Assembly (NCBI RefSeq): GCF_002920535.1
Contig: NZ_PQSS01000043.1
Span: 1-64,000 of the forward strand
Direction: 5' to 3'
Origin: Streptomyces sp. Ru71
Lineage (GTDB): Bacteria; Actinomycetota; Actinomycetes; Streptomycetales; Streptomycetaceae
DNA length: 64,000 bases
The first letter of the stretch is position 1, and every line of letters begins with the position of its first letter. The position numbers and the translations under genes were made by a program. The notes below the pieces were generated by a model. The model did no database searches and was not told the DNA's origin. It worked only from the letters and a program-made list of their open reading frames with translations. Below are positions 21,144-29,041 of this stretch, piece after piece.

Positions 21144-22625
21144 TCATTCGGCGGCCACGGCGATGGCCTCGCCGTCGACGTCCCGGGCGGCCGCGGAGCG
21201 GTCGGCGACGACCGCGTGGACGGCGGCGGCGAGGATCGCGCCGATGAACCACGAGAACCCGGCCGCGGCGTGGAAGGACGGGACGAGGGCCACGGTGACG
21301 GCGATGGCGGCGCTGGGCAGGAAGGCGGCGACGGCGCGCGGGTTGTAGCCGCGCCGGTAGTGGTAGTCGCCGCCGGCGTCCTCGGTGTACAGGTCGGGCA
21401 CGTTGACGCGGGAGCGGCGCAGCAGCCAGTAGTCGGCCATGACGACGCCGAACAGTGGGCCGAGGAGCGCGCCGAGGCCGCCGAGGAAGTAGTTGACGAC
21501 GATCGGGCTGTTGTAGAGGTTCCAGGGGGTGATGACCAGGCCGAGCACCGCGCTGACCAGTCCGGCCCTGCGGAAGTCCAGGCTGCGCGGGAAGAGGTTG
21601 ACCAGGGCGTAGATCGGGGCGACGAAGTTGGCCAGCAGGTTGACGGCGACGGTCAGGGCGATCAGCGCGAGGGAGGCGACGGCGAGCAGGGCCATGTTGG
21701 GGATGGTCCGCACGATGTCCGTCGGGCTCGTGATGACGTGCCCGTCGAGCTTGAACTGGGCGCCGCTGAGGACGGAGACGATCGCGGCGAAGAAGAGCAT
21801 GTTCACCGGGATGCCGATGACGTTGCCGCGCACGATGGCCCCGCGGCTGCGGGCGGAGCGGGTGAAGTCGCAGAAGTTCAGCACGAACGTGCCGTAGATG
21901 ACCACCCACAGCGCGGCGGCCTGGAGGATCTGCAGCCACATCGCCCCGCCGGTGAGGGGGTCGCCGACGGACAGCGAGATGGAGCCGCCGGCGCGGAAGA
22001 ACATCCAGGCGGCGAGGGCGCACATGGTGATCAGGGTGGTGGGTGCCGCGAAGGCCATGTAGCGGCGGATCATCTGCATGCCGTAGCTGACGATGAGCAC
22101 CTGGAGGCCCCACAGGACCAGGAAGGTGATCCAGCCGAGGGTGGACTGGCCGAGCAGCGAGTCGTCGTCGAGCCGGCCGAGGCCGGGGAACATGGCGACG
22201 AGCAGGGTGCTCAGCACGGACGAGGCCAGGTAGGTCTGGATGCCGAACCAGGCGATGGCGACCAGGCCGCGCACGCCGGCCGGGATCTTCGCGCCGTGGA
22301 TGCCGAAGGCGATGCGGCTCATGACCGGGAACGGCACACCGGTCTTGTGTCCCATGAAGCCGGACAGGGTGAGCAGCAGGAAGAGCAGGACGGACGCGAG
22401 CGCGAAGGCGGCCAGGATGCCCCACACGTTCAGGCCCAGCGCGAACAGTCCGATGGCGAAAGCGTAGTTGCCGAGGCTGTGCACGTCGTTGGCCCACAGG
22501 GTGAAGACGTTGTAGGCGCCCCAGCGGCGCCCTTCCTTCTTCGTGGGGGCGAGATCGTACGTGTAGAGACCAGGGCTCGGGGTGCTGCTGGTCTCCACGG
22601 ACGACCGGTTGTCCAGCGCGGTCAT
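21144..22625 (-). CDS. NCS1-family nucleobase/hydantoin permease
   Basis: 493-aa membrane protein with about 12 helices, a cation-coupled importer of nucleobases, allantoin or hydantoins. Evidence: LWANDVHSLGNYAFAIGLF near residue 43, SGFMGHKTGVPFPVMSRIAFG, GLVAIAWFGIQTYLASSVL, FCDFTRSARSRG and ADYWLLRRSRVNVPDLY, all in the order seen in PucI/HyuP-like proteins. ATG 22625 has GGAG 7 nt upstream. First gene of the permease-racemase(-gntR) operon, driven by the promoter at 22701-22730. Confidence 0.92.
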   Translation of the reverse strand: MTALDNRSSVETSSTPSPGLYTYDLAPTKKEGRRWGAYNVFTLWANDVHSLGNYAFAIGLFALGLNVWGILAAFALASVLLFLLLTLSGFMGHKTGVPFPVMSRIAFGIHGAKIPAGVRGLVAIAWFGIQTYLASSVLSTLLVAMFPGLGRLDDDSLLGQSTLGWITFLVLWGLQVLIVSYGMQMIRRYMAFAAPTTLITMCALAAWMFFRAGGSISLSVGDPLTGGAMWLQILQAAALWVVIYGTFVLNFCDFTRSARSRGAIVRGNVIGIPVNMLFFAAIVSVLSGAQFKLDGHVITSPTDIVRTIPNMALLAVASLALIALTVAVNLLANFVAPIYALVNLFPRSLDFRRAGLVSAVLGLVITPWNLYNSPIVVNYFLGGLGALLGPLFGVVMADYWLLRRSRVNVPDLYTEDAGGDYHYRRGYNPRAVAAFLPSAAIAVTVALVPSFHAAAGFSWFIGAILAAAVHAVVADRSAAARDVDGEAIAVAAE

Positions 22626-22666
22626 ACGGGACTCCGGGAGGGGGAGAAGCGGGAACTTTCAGAGGT

Positions 22667-22691
22667 TTCCACAAAGTGGAAGGTAACTTCC
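22667..22691. promoter_or_regulatory. Candidate operator: two overlapping inverted repeats
   Basis: TTCCACAAAGTGGAA (22667-22681) is a perfect 6-3-6 palindrome, overlapped by GGAAGGTAACTTCC (22678-22691). Both lie between the predicted transcription start of the NCS1 gene (about 22694) and its ATG, a position suited to repression. The clustered GntR/FCD protein is the natural candidate ligand. Confidence 0.6.
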
Positions 22692-22700
22692 GCGCGAATG

Positions 22701-22730
22701 AACGTAGTTTTCACCGAAGACCACCGTCAA
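22701..22730 (-). promoter_or_regulatory. Promoter of NCS1-racemase operon
   Basis: On the minus strand, TTGACG (22730-22725) and TACGTT (22706-22701) are separated by 18 bp, close to the HrdB/sigma-70 pattern of Streptomyces. This predicts a 5' UTR of about 70 nt for the permease gene, holding the palindromes at 22667-22691. Confidence 0.65.
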
Positions 22731-22770
22731 GAGGTGGGGACAGAACTTGCGGAATGGTTTTTACCGGGCG

Positions 22771-22830
22771 AAAAAGGGCAGCGCGAACCGGCCCGCGCCT
22801 CAAGGGCTCGCACGGGGTGATTCGCGCTGC
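22771..22830 (-). terminator. Intrinsic terminator after the amidohydrolase pair
   Basis: GCAGCGCGAA (minus strand 22830-22821) pairs perfectly with TTCGCGCTGC (22787-22778), followed on the minus strand by CCTTTTT. The loop is long (33 nt) but can form inner pairs. It lies 22 bp after the 22853 gene ends and separates the amidohydrolase unit from the NCS1 promoter. Confidence 0.6.
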
Positions 22831-22852
22831 TGTGAAGGTGTTTGAGGTGCCG

Positions 22853-24043
22853 TCAGATCAGTCGGCCGGCGCGGGCCACGACCCTCCCGCCGTGCACCAC
22901 GGCCTCCCGGGGCGGCAGATCGACCAGGACCTGCGGCAGGCACTCGCCGTCGACGAGGACGAAGTCGGCCGGAGCGCCCGGGGCGAGGTCGGCACGGGGC
23001 AGCCCGAGCACGTCGGCCCCACCGTGGGTCGCGACGTCCAGGCAGGCGGACAGCTCCTCGTCCAGGCGCACGTCGGTGACCCAGCCCAGCAGATGCGCGC
23101 GGTGCAGCAGGTCGGCGTTGCCGAACGGACTCCAGGAGTCGCGCACTCCGTCCGAACCGAGCCCGATCCGCACCCCGTGGGCACGCAGCCGCGTGATCGG
23201 CAGCACGAGGTCACGGCTCGGCGCCACGGTCGTCAGGGCGATGTCCAGCTCGGCCAACTCCCCTGCCAGCGGGGCGAGGTCCGCGTCGGACAGGAAGGGC
23301 AGGCAGAAGACGTGGCTGACGGTGACCCGGCCGTGCAGGCCGAGGGCCCGGGTGCGGTCGAGGACGGCGCGCAGGACCGTGAGTCCGCGCTCGTCCCGGT
23401 CGTGCAGATGGAGGTCGATGCCGGTGCCGTAGCGGTCGGCCAGCCCGAAGAGCAGGTCGAGCTGTTCGTCCATCGCGTCGTCGAAGCCGATCGGGTCGAT
23501 GCCGCCGACCACGTCCACGGCCTTGCTGCGGGCGGCCTCGGTGAGCAGTTCGGCGGTCCCGGGGGCGCGGACGACGCCGTGCTGCGGGAAGGCGACGATC
23601 TGGACGTCGAGGGCGTGCCGGAGGCGGTCGCGCGCCTCGGCGACGCCCTCGACGCCGGCCAGACCGTAGGCGGGGGCCACATCGGCGTGCGCGCGCATCG
23701 CGCGGGTGCCGCGGGTGACGGCGTGCGCCATGAGCGTGTGCGCCCGTTCGGCCACCGGTCGCTGCTGTGCGCGGAAGAGTTCAGCGTCCTGGGCGGCGTA
23801 CTCGGCGATCGTGCCGGCCGGTTTCCGGGACACCCAGGGGCCGCCCCAGGTGGTCTTGTCGGGGTGGATGTGCGCGTCCACCAGGCCCGGCAGGGCGATC
23901 CGTCCCCCGCCGTCGACGACCAGGGCGCCGGGGGGCGCCGGCTCGCCGCTGACGAGTCCGTCGACGACGACCAGGTCCACCGGGGGCCCGGCCCCGAGGG
24001 GCCGCACGTTGCGGAAGACGACGGGCGGGGACGGGGGCGGCAT
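22853..24043 (-). CDS. Cytosine-deaminase-like amidohydrolase
   Basis: 396-aa cytosolic metal-dependent hydrolase of the CodA/AtzC-like branch. Seen: beta-sandwich N-terminus, LPGLVDAHIHPDKTTW (HxH metal site), MRAHADVAP, GIDLHLHDRDERG, VTVSHVFCLPFL, LGSDGVRDSWSPFGN (the Asp metal ligand and deaminase-type signature), and a C-terminal amidohydrolase strand. It would deaminate or hydrolyse a cyclic nitrogen compound. ATG 24043 has AAGGAG 4 nt upstream. It is 46 bp downstream of the Tat-exported amidohydrolase gene and probably co-transcribed with it. Confidence 0.85.
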   Translation of the reverse strand: MPPPSPPVVFRNVRPLGAGPPVDLVVVDGLVSGEPAPPGALVVDGGGRIALPGLVDAHIHPDKTTWGGPWVSRKPAGTIAEYAAQDAELFRAQQRPVAERAHTLMAHAVTRGTRAMRAHADVAPAYGLAGVEGVAEARDRLRHALDVQIVAFPQHGVVRAPGTAELLTEAARSKAVDVVGGIDPIGFDDAMDEQLDLLFGLADRYGTGIDLHLHDRDERGLTVLRAVLDRTRALGLHGRVTVSHVFCLPFLSDADLAPLAGELAELDIALTTVAPSRDLVLPITRLRAHGVRIGLGSDGVRDSWSPFGNADLLHRAHLLGWVTDVRLDEELSACLDVATHGGADVLGLPRADLAPGAPADFVLVDGECLPQVLVDLPPREAVVHGGRVVARAGRLI

Positions 24044-24089
24044 GGGGCTCCTTGGCGTGGGGGTGAGGCGGTTGCGCGGGCGGGCGGCG

Positions 24090-25373
24090 TCAGAGGGCCT
24101 GGCCCGCGCGGACGACGTGCGCCGGCCGGGTCAGCACCGTCAGGTCGGACAGCGGGTCGCCGGCCAGCAGCACGGCGTCGCCCGCGCAGCCGGGGGCCAG
24201 CCGGCCAACCGTGCCGTCGAGGCCGAGCAGCCGGGCGGCGCCGGTGGTCGCCGTGCGGATCGCGTCCAGCGGGGACAGTCCGGCGCTGTGCACCAGGACC
24301 ACCTCACCGCCGATGGGGCTGACGTCGCCGCCGGCGGAGTCGGTGCCGGCGGCCAGAGGGACTCCAAGCGCGTGCGCGGCCCGTACGGCCTCCTTCAGCA
24401 CGGGCAGGAACGTGCGCCCCCGCTCGTCGAGGACCGGGTTCGGGTCGCCCACCATGCCCGCGATGGCGGTGAGGGTGGGTGTGAAGAACGTCCCGCGGCG
24501 TGCCATCTCGTGCAGGGTGCGCTCGGCGACGAACACCCCGTGCTCCAGCGAGCGGATGCCGGCGCGCACCGCGTCGTCGCACCCCTTGGCGCTGTAGCTG
24601 TGGCACAGCACGCCCTTGCCGCGCCGGCGGGCCGCCGCGACCACCTCGGAGAGCTGCTCGTAGGAGTAGACCTGGGTGAGCGGGTCCTGGTCCGGCACTC
24701 CGGCACGCTCGTTGACCCGGGTCTTGATGACGTCCGCGCCACGGGCGAGGTTGACGTCGACGACGCGCCGCAGGGCGTCGGCGGACCGTACACCGTCCTT
24801 GAGCGCGGTCAGCGGCGCGAGGTCGGGGTCGGCGAGCACCGACTCGCCGAGGTCGGGGGTGACGAAGACGCCCGCGGCCGTCAGGCGCGGCGCCCGGGTG
24901 GGCAGCCGGCGGGCGAGCTCCCGTACGGCGATGTCCTGGTAGAAGGTGGTGGAGCCGCTGCGGACGCTGGTGGCGCCCTGGGTGAGCGCGGCGCGCGCCT
25001 CGGTGACGGTGCTGAGGTGGATATGGGCGTCGACCAGGCCGGGCAGCACCCAGTGGCCGTGTGCGTCGAGCCGCCGTGCGTCCGCCGGGACGGGGGCCTT
25101 GCCGCGCCGGCCGGCCCACCGCACGGTGCCCCCGCGGATCACGACGACCGCGTCCTCGGTGACCTCGCCGGTGGCCGGGTCCAGCAGGGTGCCGCCCTCG
25201 ATGACCAGATCACCGGCGGGGCCGCCGGGCTCCGTCCCGCGGGCCGGTCCGGCCGCCGCCTCCGGTGCGGCGCCGGCCAGCACAGTGGCCGTCCCGGCGA
25301 GTGCGGCCGCGCCCGCGAGGACGCCGCGCCGGGTGAGCCGGCTGGGAGGCGGGGGGACGGATTCCAGACACAT
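24090..25373 (-). CDS. Tat-exported amidohydrolase (imidazolonepropionase/prolidase-like)
   Basis: 427-aa protein with a twin-arginine signal (SRLTRRGVLAGAAALAG) and an Ala-rich cleavage region near residue 40. The mature part is an amidohydrolase: LPGLVDAHIHLSTVTEAR (HxH), ADVIKTRVNER (candidate carbamylated Lys), GVLCHSYSAKGCDDAVRAG, SLEHGVFV (His), LAAGTDSAGGDVSPIGGE (Asp), and the closing GCAGDAVLLAGDPL. The ligand set is complete. Export implies that the substrate is hydrolysed outside the membrane, perhaps before uptake by the nearby NCS1 permease. ATG 25373 has AGGAG 5 nt upstream; a longer in-frame start would bury the Tat motif. Substrate unknown. Confidence 0.83.
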   Translation of the reverse strand: MCLESVPPPPSRLTRRGVLAGAAALAGTATVLAGAAPEAAAGPARGTEPGGPAGDLVIEGGTLLDPATGEVTEDAVVVIRGGTVRWAGRRGKAPVPADARRLDAHGHWVLPGLVDAHIHLSTVTEARAALTQGATSVRSGSTTFYQDIAVRELARRLPTRAPRLTAAGVFVTPDLGESVLADPDLAPLTALKDGVRSADALRRVVDVNLARGADVIKTRVNERAGVPDQDPLTQVYSYEQLSEVVAAARRRGKGVLCHSYSAKGCDDAVRAGIRSLEHGVFVAERTLHEMARRGTFFTPTLTAIAGMVGDPNPVLDERGRTFLPVLKEAVRAAHALGVPLAAGTDSAGGDVSPIGGEVVLVHSAGLSPLDAIRTATTGAARLLGLDGTVGRLAPGCAGDAVLLAGDPLSDLTVLTRPAHVVRAGQAL

Positions 25374-25413
25374 GGAGGCTCCTGAGACCTGGGGGACGTG
25401 CAGCAGGCCTCCG

Positions 25414-25491
25414 TTTTGTATACCAAAATTCAGCCAGGCCACAAGGGTCGTTGACGTGCGGGCACGCGGAGGGCAGGATTTTGGTATCCAA
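25414..25491. promoter_or_regulatory. Promoter and paired operator-like sites upstream of the amidohydrolases
   Basis: A 10-bp inverted repeat, ATACCAAAAT (25420-25429) and ATTTTGGTAT (25478-25487), is separated by 48 bp. Each half lies in a local near-palindrome: TTTTGTATACCAAAA (25414-25428) and TTGGTATCCAA (25481-25491). On the minus strand the first overlaps a -10-like TATACA with TTGTGG 16 bp upstream. The AT-rich sites stand out in GC-rich DNA and look like binding sites for a dimeric repressor that could loop DNA. Confidence 0.55.
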
Positions 25492-25536
25492 TTTTCGAGG
25501 GCGGGAGGTCCCCCACCGAGCGCGCGGCGCCCCGGC

Positions 25537-26358
25537 TCACCTCGCCGGACGCGTCAGTGTGGCCATGAACTTGTAGCGCGAGCCGCGGTACACCGAGCGG
25601 ACCCACTCCACCGGCCGGCCCTCGGCGTCCCGGGAGTGGCGCGACAGCAGCAGCATCGGCAGGCCGACGTCCGTACCGAGCAACCCGGCCTCCCGGGGGG
25701 TCGCCAGCGAGGTCTCGATCGTCTCGTCGGCCTCCGCGAGCCGTACGCCGTACTGCTCGGCCAGCGCCGTGTAGAGGGAGGTGTACTTGGCCAGGTTGCG
25801 GCGCAGACCCGGGAAGCGGCCGTCCGGCAGATGGGTCGCCTCGATGGCCATCGGCTCACCGCCGGCCAGCCGCAGCCGCTCCACGCGCAGCACCCGCTCA
25901 CCGGTCGCCACGCCGAGCAGTCCGGCCAGCTCGGCGTCCGCGCTGACGTACCCGATGTCCAGCACCTGCGAGGCCGGCCGCAGCCCCTGGGCCTCCATGT
26001 CCTCCGTGTAGGACGTCAGGTCGAGGGTCCGGCACACCTTGGGGCGCGCGACGAAGGTGCCCTTGCCCTGGATGCGGTCCAGCCGGCCCTCGCCGACCAG
26101 TTCCTGCAGGGCCTTGCGGACGGTGGTGCGGGAGGTGCGGAACTCCACGGCGAGCAGCCGTTCCGGCGGCATGGACGCGCCGGGCGCTCGCGCCTCGGTC
26201 ATCTCCAGCAGCTTCTTCTTGATCCGGTAGTACTTGGGCTCGCGTTCGGCGCGGTCCGCGTACCCGGGCGCCGCCGGCCCGTCCCCGCGCCCGGACCCCG
26301 CCCGCCCGGCGTGTTCCGGCACCCGTCCCTCCTGGGCACTGCTGACGTCGGTGCTCAT
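25537..26358 (-). CDS. dasR: DasR-type GntR/HutC transcriptional regulator
   Basis: 273-aa global regulator of N-acetylglucosamine and chitosugar metabolism, released from DNA by phosphorylated aminosugars in the studied homologue. Winged helix: PKYYRIKKKLLEMTE, MPPERLLAVEFRTSRTTV, ALQELVGEGRLDRIQGKGTF; UTRA ligand domain: LTSYTEDMEAQGL, RVLRVERLRLAGGEPM, ATPREAGLLGTDVGLPM and WVRSVYRGSRYKF, very close to my recollection of S. coelicolor DasR. The N-terminus carries about 20 extra Gly/Arg/Pro-rich residues before the winged helix. Divergent from dasA with three dre-like sites between, as in the known das locus. Confidence 0.92.
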   Translation of the reverse strand: MSTDVSSAQEGRVPEHAGRAGSGRGDGPAAPGYADRAEREPKYYRIKKKLLEMTEARAPGASMPPERLLAVEFRTSRTTVRKALQELVGEGRLDRIQGKGTFVARPKVCRTLDLTSYTEDMEAQGLRPASQVLDIGYVSADAELAGLLGVATGERVLRVERLRLAGGEPMAIEATHLPDGRFPGLRRNLAKYTSLYTALAEQYGVRLAEADETIETSLATPREAGLLGTDVGLPMLLLSRHSRDAEGRPVEWVRSVYRGSRYKFMATLTRPAR

Positions 26359-26452
26359 GACCCGCCTTCCCGGCTCCCGGTGCCCGAGCCGGCCGACGAC
26401 CGGCGGCCGTGGCCCGCTCAGCGGTTCACCGTTATAGCGGGGAGATCGACAC

Positions 26453-26466
26453 TTGGTCTAGTCCAA
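26453..26466. promoter_or_regulatory. dre-like DasR operator 1
   Basis: TTGGTCTAGTCCAA, within ACTTGGTCTAGTCCAACC, is a nearly perfect match to the dre pattern TGGTCTAGACCA. It lies 95 bp upstream of the dasR start and is well placed for autoregulation. Confidence 0.85.
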
Positions 26467-26550
26467 CCCTCCACGCCCCCTCGATGTCCGCGCCGGTGAC
26501 GTTCCGGTCACGACGGACATCGGGGTCGCGAACACCCCTTGACAGCCCCA

Positions 26551-26564
26551 TAGGTCTAGGCCAA
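26551..26564. promoter_or_regulatory. dre-like DasR operator 2
   Basis: TAGGTCTAGGCCAA, a dre variant with the central GTCTAG intact. It starts 6 bp after a -35-like TTGACA (26539-26544), so bound DasR would cover the likely dasA promoter. Confidence 0.8.
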
Positions 26565-26575
26565 GCTCGCGGTGC

Positions 26576-26587
26576 TGGTCTACACCA
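26576..26587. promoter_or_regulatory. dre-like DasR operator 3
   Basis: TGGTCTACACCA, a palindrome with one central mismatch, 95 bp upstream of dasA. Its centre is 24 bp from that of operator 2, about two helical turns. Confidence 0.78.
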
Positions 26588-26682
26588 TTTGAGGCCAGGT
26601 CCCCAGCCCCGCGTGCAGCAGCGCCGTTTACGCAGGTCACCGCCGAGGGCGTGGGTGAGAGGTATTCCTTAGGAGGGGTGGC

Positions 26683-27960
26683 GTGAAGCGCAAGCTGGTA
26701 TCCGCGATCGGGCTCGCAGGCATCTTGATGTCCGTCGCGGCATGCGGGGGCGGCAGCGACGACAACGGCAAGGACGCCGGGCCGGAGGGCTCCAAGGGCC
26801 AGACGCTGACCGTGTGGACGATGGACGGCTCGGCGCCGGCCCAGTGGACCAAGGACGTGCAGGCGGCCTTCGAGCAGAAGACCGGCGCCAAGGTCAAGTT
26901 CGAGATCCAGAAGTGGGACGGGATCCAGCAGAAGATCACCACCGCCCTGTCGGAGTCCAACCCGCCGGACGTCATCGAGGTCGGCAACACCCAGACCCCG
27001 TCCTACGCGGCCACCGGCGGCCTCGCCGAACTGGGCGACCTGAAGCAGGAGATCGGCGCCGACTGGACCCCGTCCGTCTCCGCCTCCTCCGTCTACGAGG
27101 GCAAGCAGTACGCCGCCCCCTGGTACTTCGCCAACCGCATCGTCATCTACAACAAGAAGATCTGGGCGCAGGCCGGCATCAAGGACACCCCCAAGACGCG
27201 GGACGAGTTCTTCAAGGACCTGGAGACCATCGGCAAGAAGACCGACGCCGAGCCGATCTACATGCCCGGCCAGAACTGGTACTTCCTCGACGGCCTGATC
27301 ATCGGTCAGGGCGCCGACCTGGTGAAGAAGGACGGCGACAAGTACGTCTCCAACCTCGGCGACCCGAAGGTCTCCGCGGCCATGGAGATCTACAAGAAGT
27401 ACGCCTCCTACTCCAAGGCCCCGAAGGACAAGGACGAGGCCACCCCGCAGCAGGCCGAGGTGTTCGCCAAGGGCAAGACCGGCGCGTTCATCGGCATGGG
27501 CTGGGAGGCCGCCACCGCCGTCACCGCCAACAAGGCCATCGAGAAGGACCTCGGCTACTTCACCATCCCCGGCGCCACCGCCGGCAAGCCCGAGAGCGTC
27601 TTCCTCGGCGGCTCCAACCTCGCCGTCGCCGCGGGCAGCAAGAAGCAGGACCTGGCCAAGGAGTTCCTGAAGATCGCCCTGTCCGACAAGTTCGAGGGCG
27701 AGCTGGCCAAGCTCAACGGCATCGTGCCGAACAAGGAGTCCCTGCAGAGCAACCTCCAGGGCAACGCCGTCGCCGAGGCCGCCGCGCCGGCCGCCGCCGT
27801 CGGCGGCACCACGCCGCTCATCCCCGAGTGGGCCGCGGTGGAGAACACGCCGAACCCGATCAAGAGCTACATGACCGCGGTCCTCAACGGCAAGGCGCCG
27901 GCGGACGCGGCCAAGGACGTCGAGGCCGAGATCAACAAGCGTCTCGCCCAGAAGAACTGA
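26683..27960 (+). CDS. dasA: Chitosugar ABC transporter binding lipoprotein DasA
   Basis: 425-aa extracytoplasmic solute-binding lipoprotein that captures chitobiose or related N-acetylglucosamine oligomers in the characterised system. Signal peptide with lipobox SVAAC (C21), then a family 1 sugar-binding fold: LTVWTMDGSAPAQW, VKFEIQKWDGIQQKI, PPDVIEVGNTQTP, YAAPWYFANRIVIYNKKIW, FLGGSNLAVAAGSKKQDLAKEF. The GTG start at 26683 is preceded by AGGAGG (26671-26676). First gene of dasABCD and divergent from dasR. The hairpin just after the stop may raise dasA mRNA above that of dasB and dasC. Confidence 0.93.
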   Translation: MKRKLVSAIGLAGILMSVAACGGGSDDNGKDAGPEGSKGQTLTVWTMDGSAPAQWTKDVQAAFEQKTGAKVKFEIQKWDGIQQKITTALSESNPPDVIEVGNTQTPSYAATGGLAELGDLKQEIGADWTPSVSASSVYEGKQYAAPWYFANRIVIYNKKIWAQAGIKDTPKTRDEFFKDLETIGKKTDAEPIYMPGQNWYFLDGLIIGQGADLVKKDGDKYVSNLGDPKVSAAMEIYKKYASYSKAPKDKDEATPQQAEVFAKGKTGAFIGMGWEAATAVTANKAIEKDLGYFTIPGATAGKPESVFLGGSNLAVAAGSKKQDLAKEFLKIALSDKFEGELAKLNGIVPNKESLQSNLQGNAVAEAAAPAAAVGGTTPLIPEWAAVENTPNPIKSYMTAVLNGKAPADAAKDVEAEINKRLAQKN

Positions 27961-27968
27961 CGATCCCA

Positions 27969-28000
27969 GGCCGGGGGCGGCCGCCACGCCGCCCCCGGCC
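27969..28000 (+). terminator. Intercistronic 13-bp hairpin between dasA and dasB
   Basis: GGCCGGGGGCGGC pairs perfectly with GCCGCCCCCGGCC around a 6-nt loop, starting 9 bp after the dasA stop. No U tract follows. In sugar ABC operons such structures often protect the binding-protein mRNA or limit read-through to the membrane genes; here that is inference. Confidence 0.75.
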
Positions 28001-28042
28001 CCTCATGTGTTGCTCGTACGGCCACGGAAGAGACGGCAAGCC

Positions 28043-29041
28043 ATGCCAGTGCAGACCGAAGGCACGGACACGGCCGGGGGGCCCGGTGTCCGCAAGGCCG
28101 AGGCTCCTTCACCCCCGCGTGACGGGACCCGCACCACCACACCCGCGCGCGGCCGACGGAACGCCGCCCCCTACCTGCTCCTGCTGCCCGCGCTGCTCGC
28201 CACCCTGATCCTGCTCGGCGTACCGCTGGTGAAGAACGGCATGCTGTCGTTCCAGAACCTCAACCCGCGCCAGCTGATCCTGCACCTCACCGAGTGGAAC
28301 GGCGTCGACAACTACCGCGAGGTGCTGACCAGCGCCGACTTCTGGCGGGTCGTCAAGCGCTCGGTGCTGTTCACCGCGGCCAACGTCGCGCTGATCATGC
28401 TGCTGGGCACCCTGACCGGCCTGCTGCTCGCCCGGCTCGGCAAGAAGATGCGGCTGCTGCTCCTGCTCGGCCTGGTGCTGGCCTGGGCGATGCCCGTCAT
28501 CGCCGCCACCACCGTCTACCAGTGGCTGTTCGCCCAGCGCTTCGGCGTCGTCAACTGGGTGCTGGACAGGCTCGGCTGGCACTCGATGGCCGACTACAAC
28601 TGGATGGGCACGCAGTTCTCCACGTTCTCCGTGATCACGCTGCTGATCGTGTGGCAGTCCATCCCGTTCGTGGCGATCAACCTCTACGCCGCCACGACCA
28701 CCATCCCGCGCGAGCTGTACGAGGCCGCTTCCCTGGACGGCGCCGGCACCTGGCAGAGCTTCACCTCGGTGACGTTCCCCTTCCTGCGGCCGTTCCTGTA
28801 CTCCACGACGTTCCTTGAGGTCATCTGGGTCTTCAAGGCGTTCCCGCAGGTCTTCGCGATGAACGAGGGCGGCCCGGACCGGCTCACCGAGACCCTGCCG
28901 GTCTACGCGTTCGTGGAGGGCGTCGGCAACCAGCACTTCGGCATGGGCGCCGCGATCTCCTTCCTGACCGTCCTGGTCCTGCTCGCCCTCACCTCGTACT
29001 ACCTGCGCATCGTGCTCAAGCAAGAGGAGGACGAGCTGTGA
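28043..29041 (+). CDS. dasB: Chitosugar ABC transporter permease DasB
   Basis: 332-aa permease (MalF-type) with six core helices. A hydrophilic N-terminus precedes APYLLLLPALLATLILLGV; the coupling motif is EAASLDGAGTWQSFTSVTFPFLRP. MPVQTEG at 28043 follows GGAAGAG and removes a basic, non-homologous upstream stretch. The stop overlaps the dasC GTG (GTGA). No ATPase gene lies in the cluster, which fits the known sharing of the MsiK ATPase by Streptomyces sugar transporters. Confidence 0.92.
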   Translation: MPVQTEGTDTAGGPGVRKAEAPSPPRDGTRTTTPARGRRNAAPYLLLLPALLATLILLGVPLVKNGMLSFQNLNPRQLILHLTEWNGVDNYREVLTSADFWRVVKRSVLFTAANVALIMLLGTLTGLLLARLGKKMRLLLLLGLVLAWAMPVIAATTVYQWLFAQRFGVVNWVLDRLGWHSMADYNWMGTQFSTFSVITLLIVWQSIPFVAINLYAATTTIPRELYEAASLDGAGTWQSFTSVTFPFLRPFLYSTTFLEVIWVFKAFPQVFAMNEGGPDRLTETLPVYAFVEGVGNQHFGMGAAISFLTVLVLLALTSYYLRIVLKQEEDEL

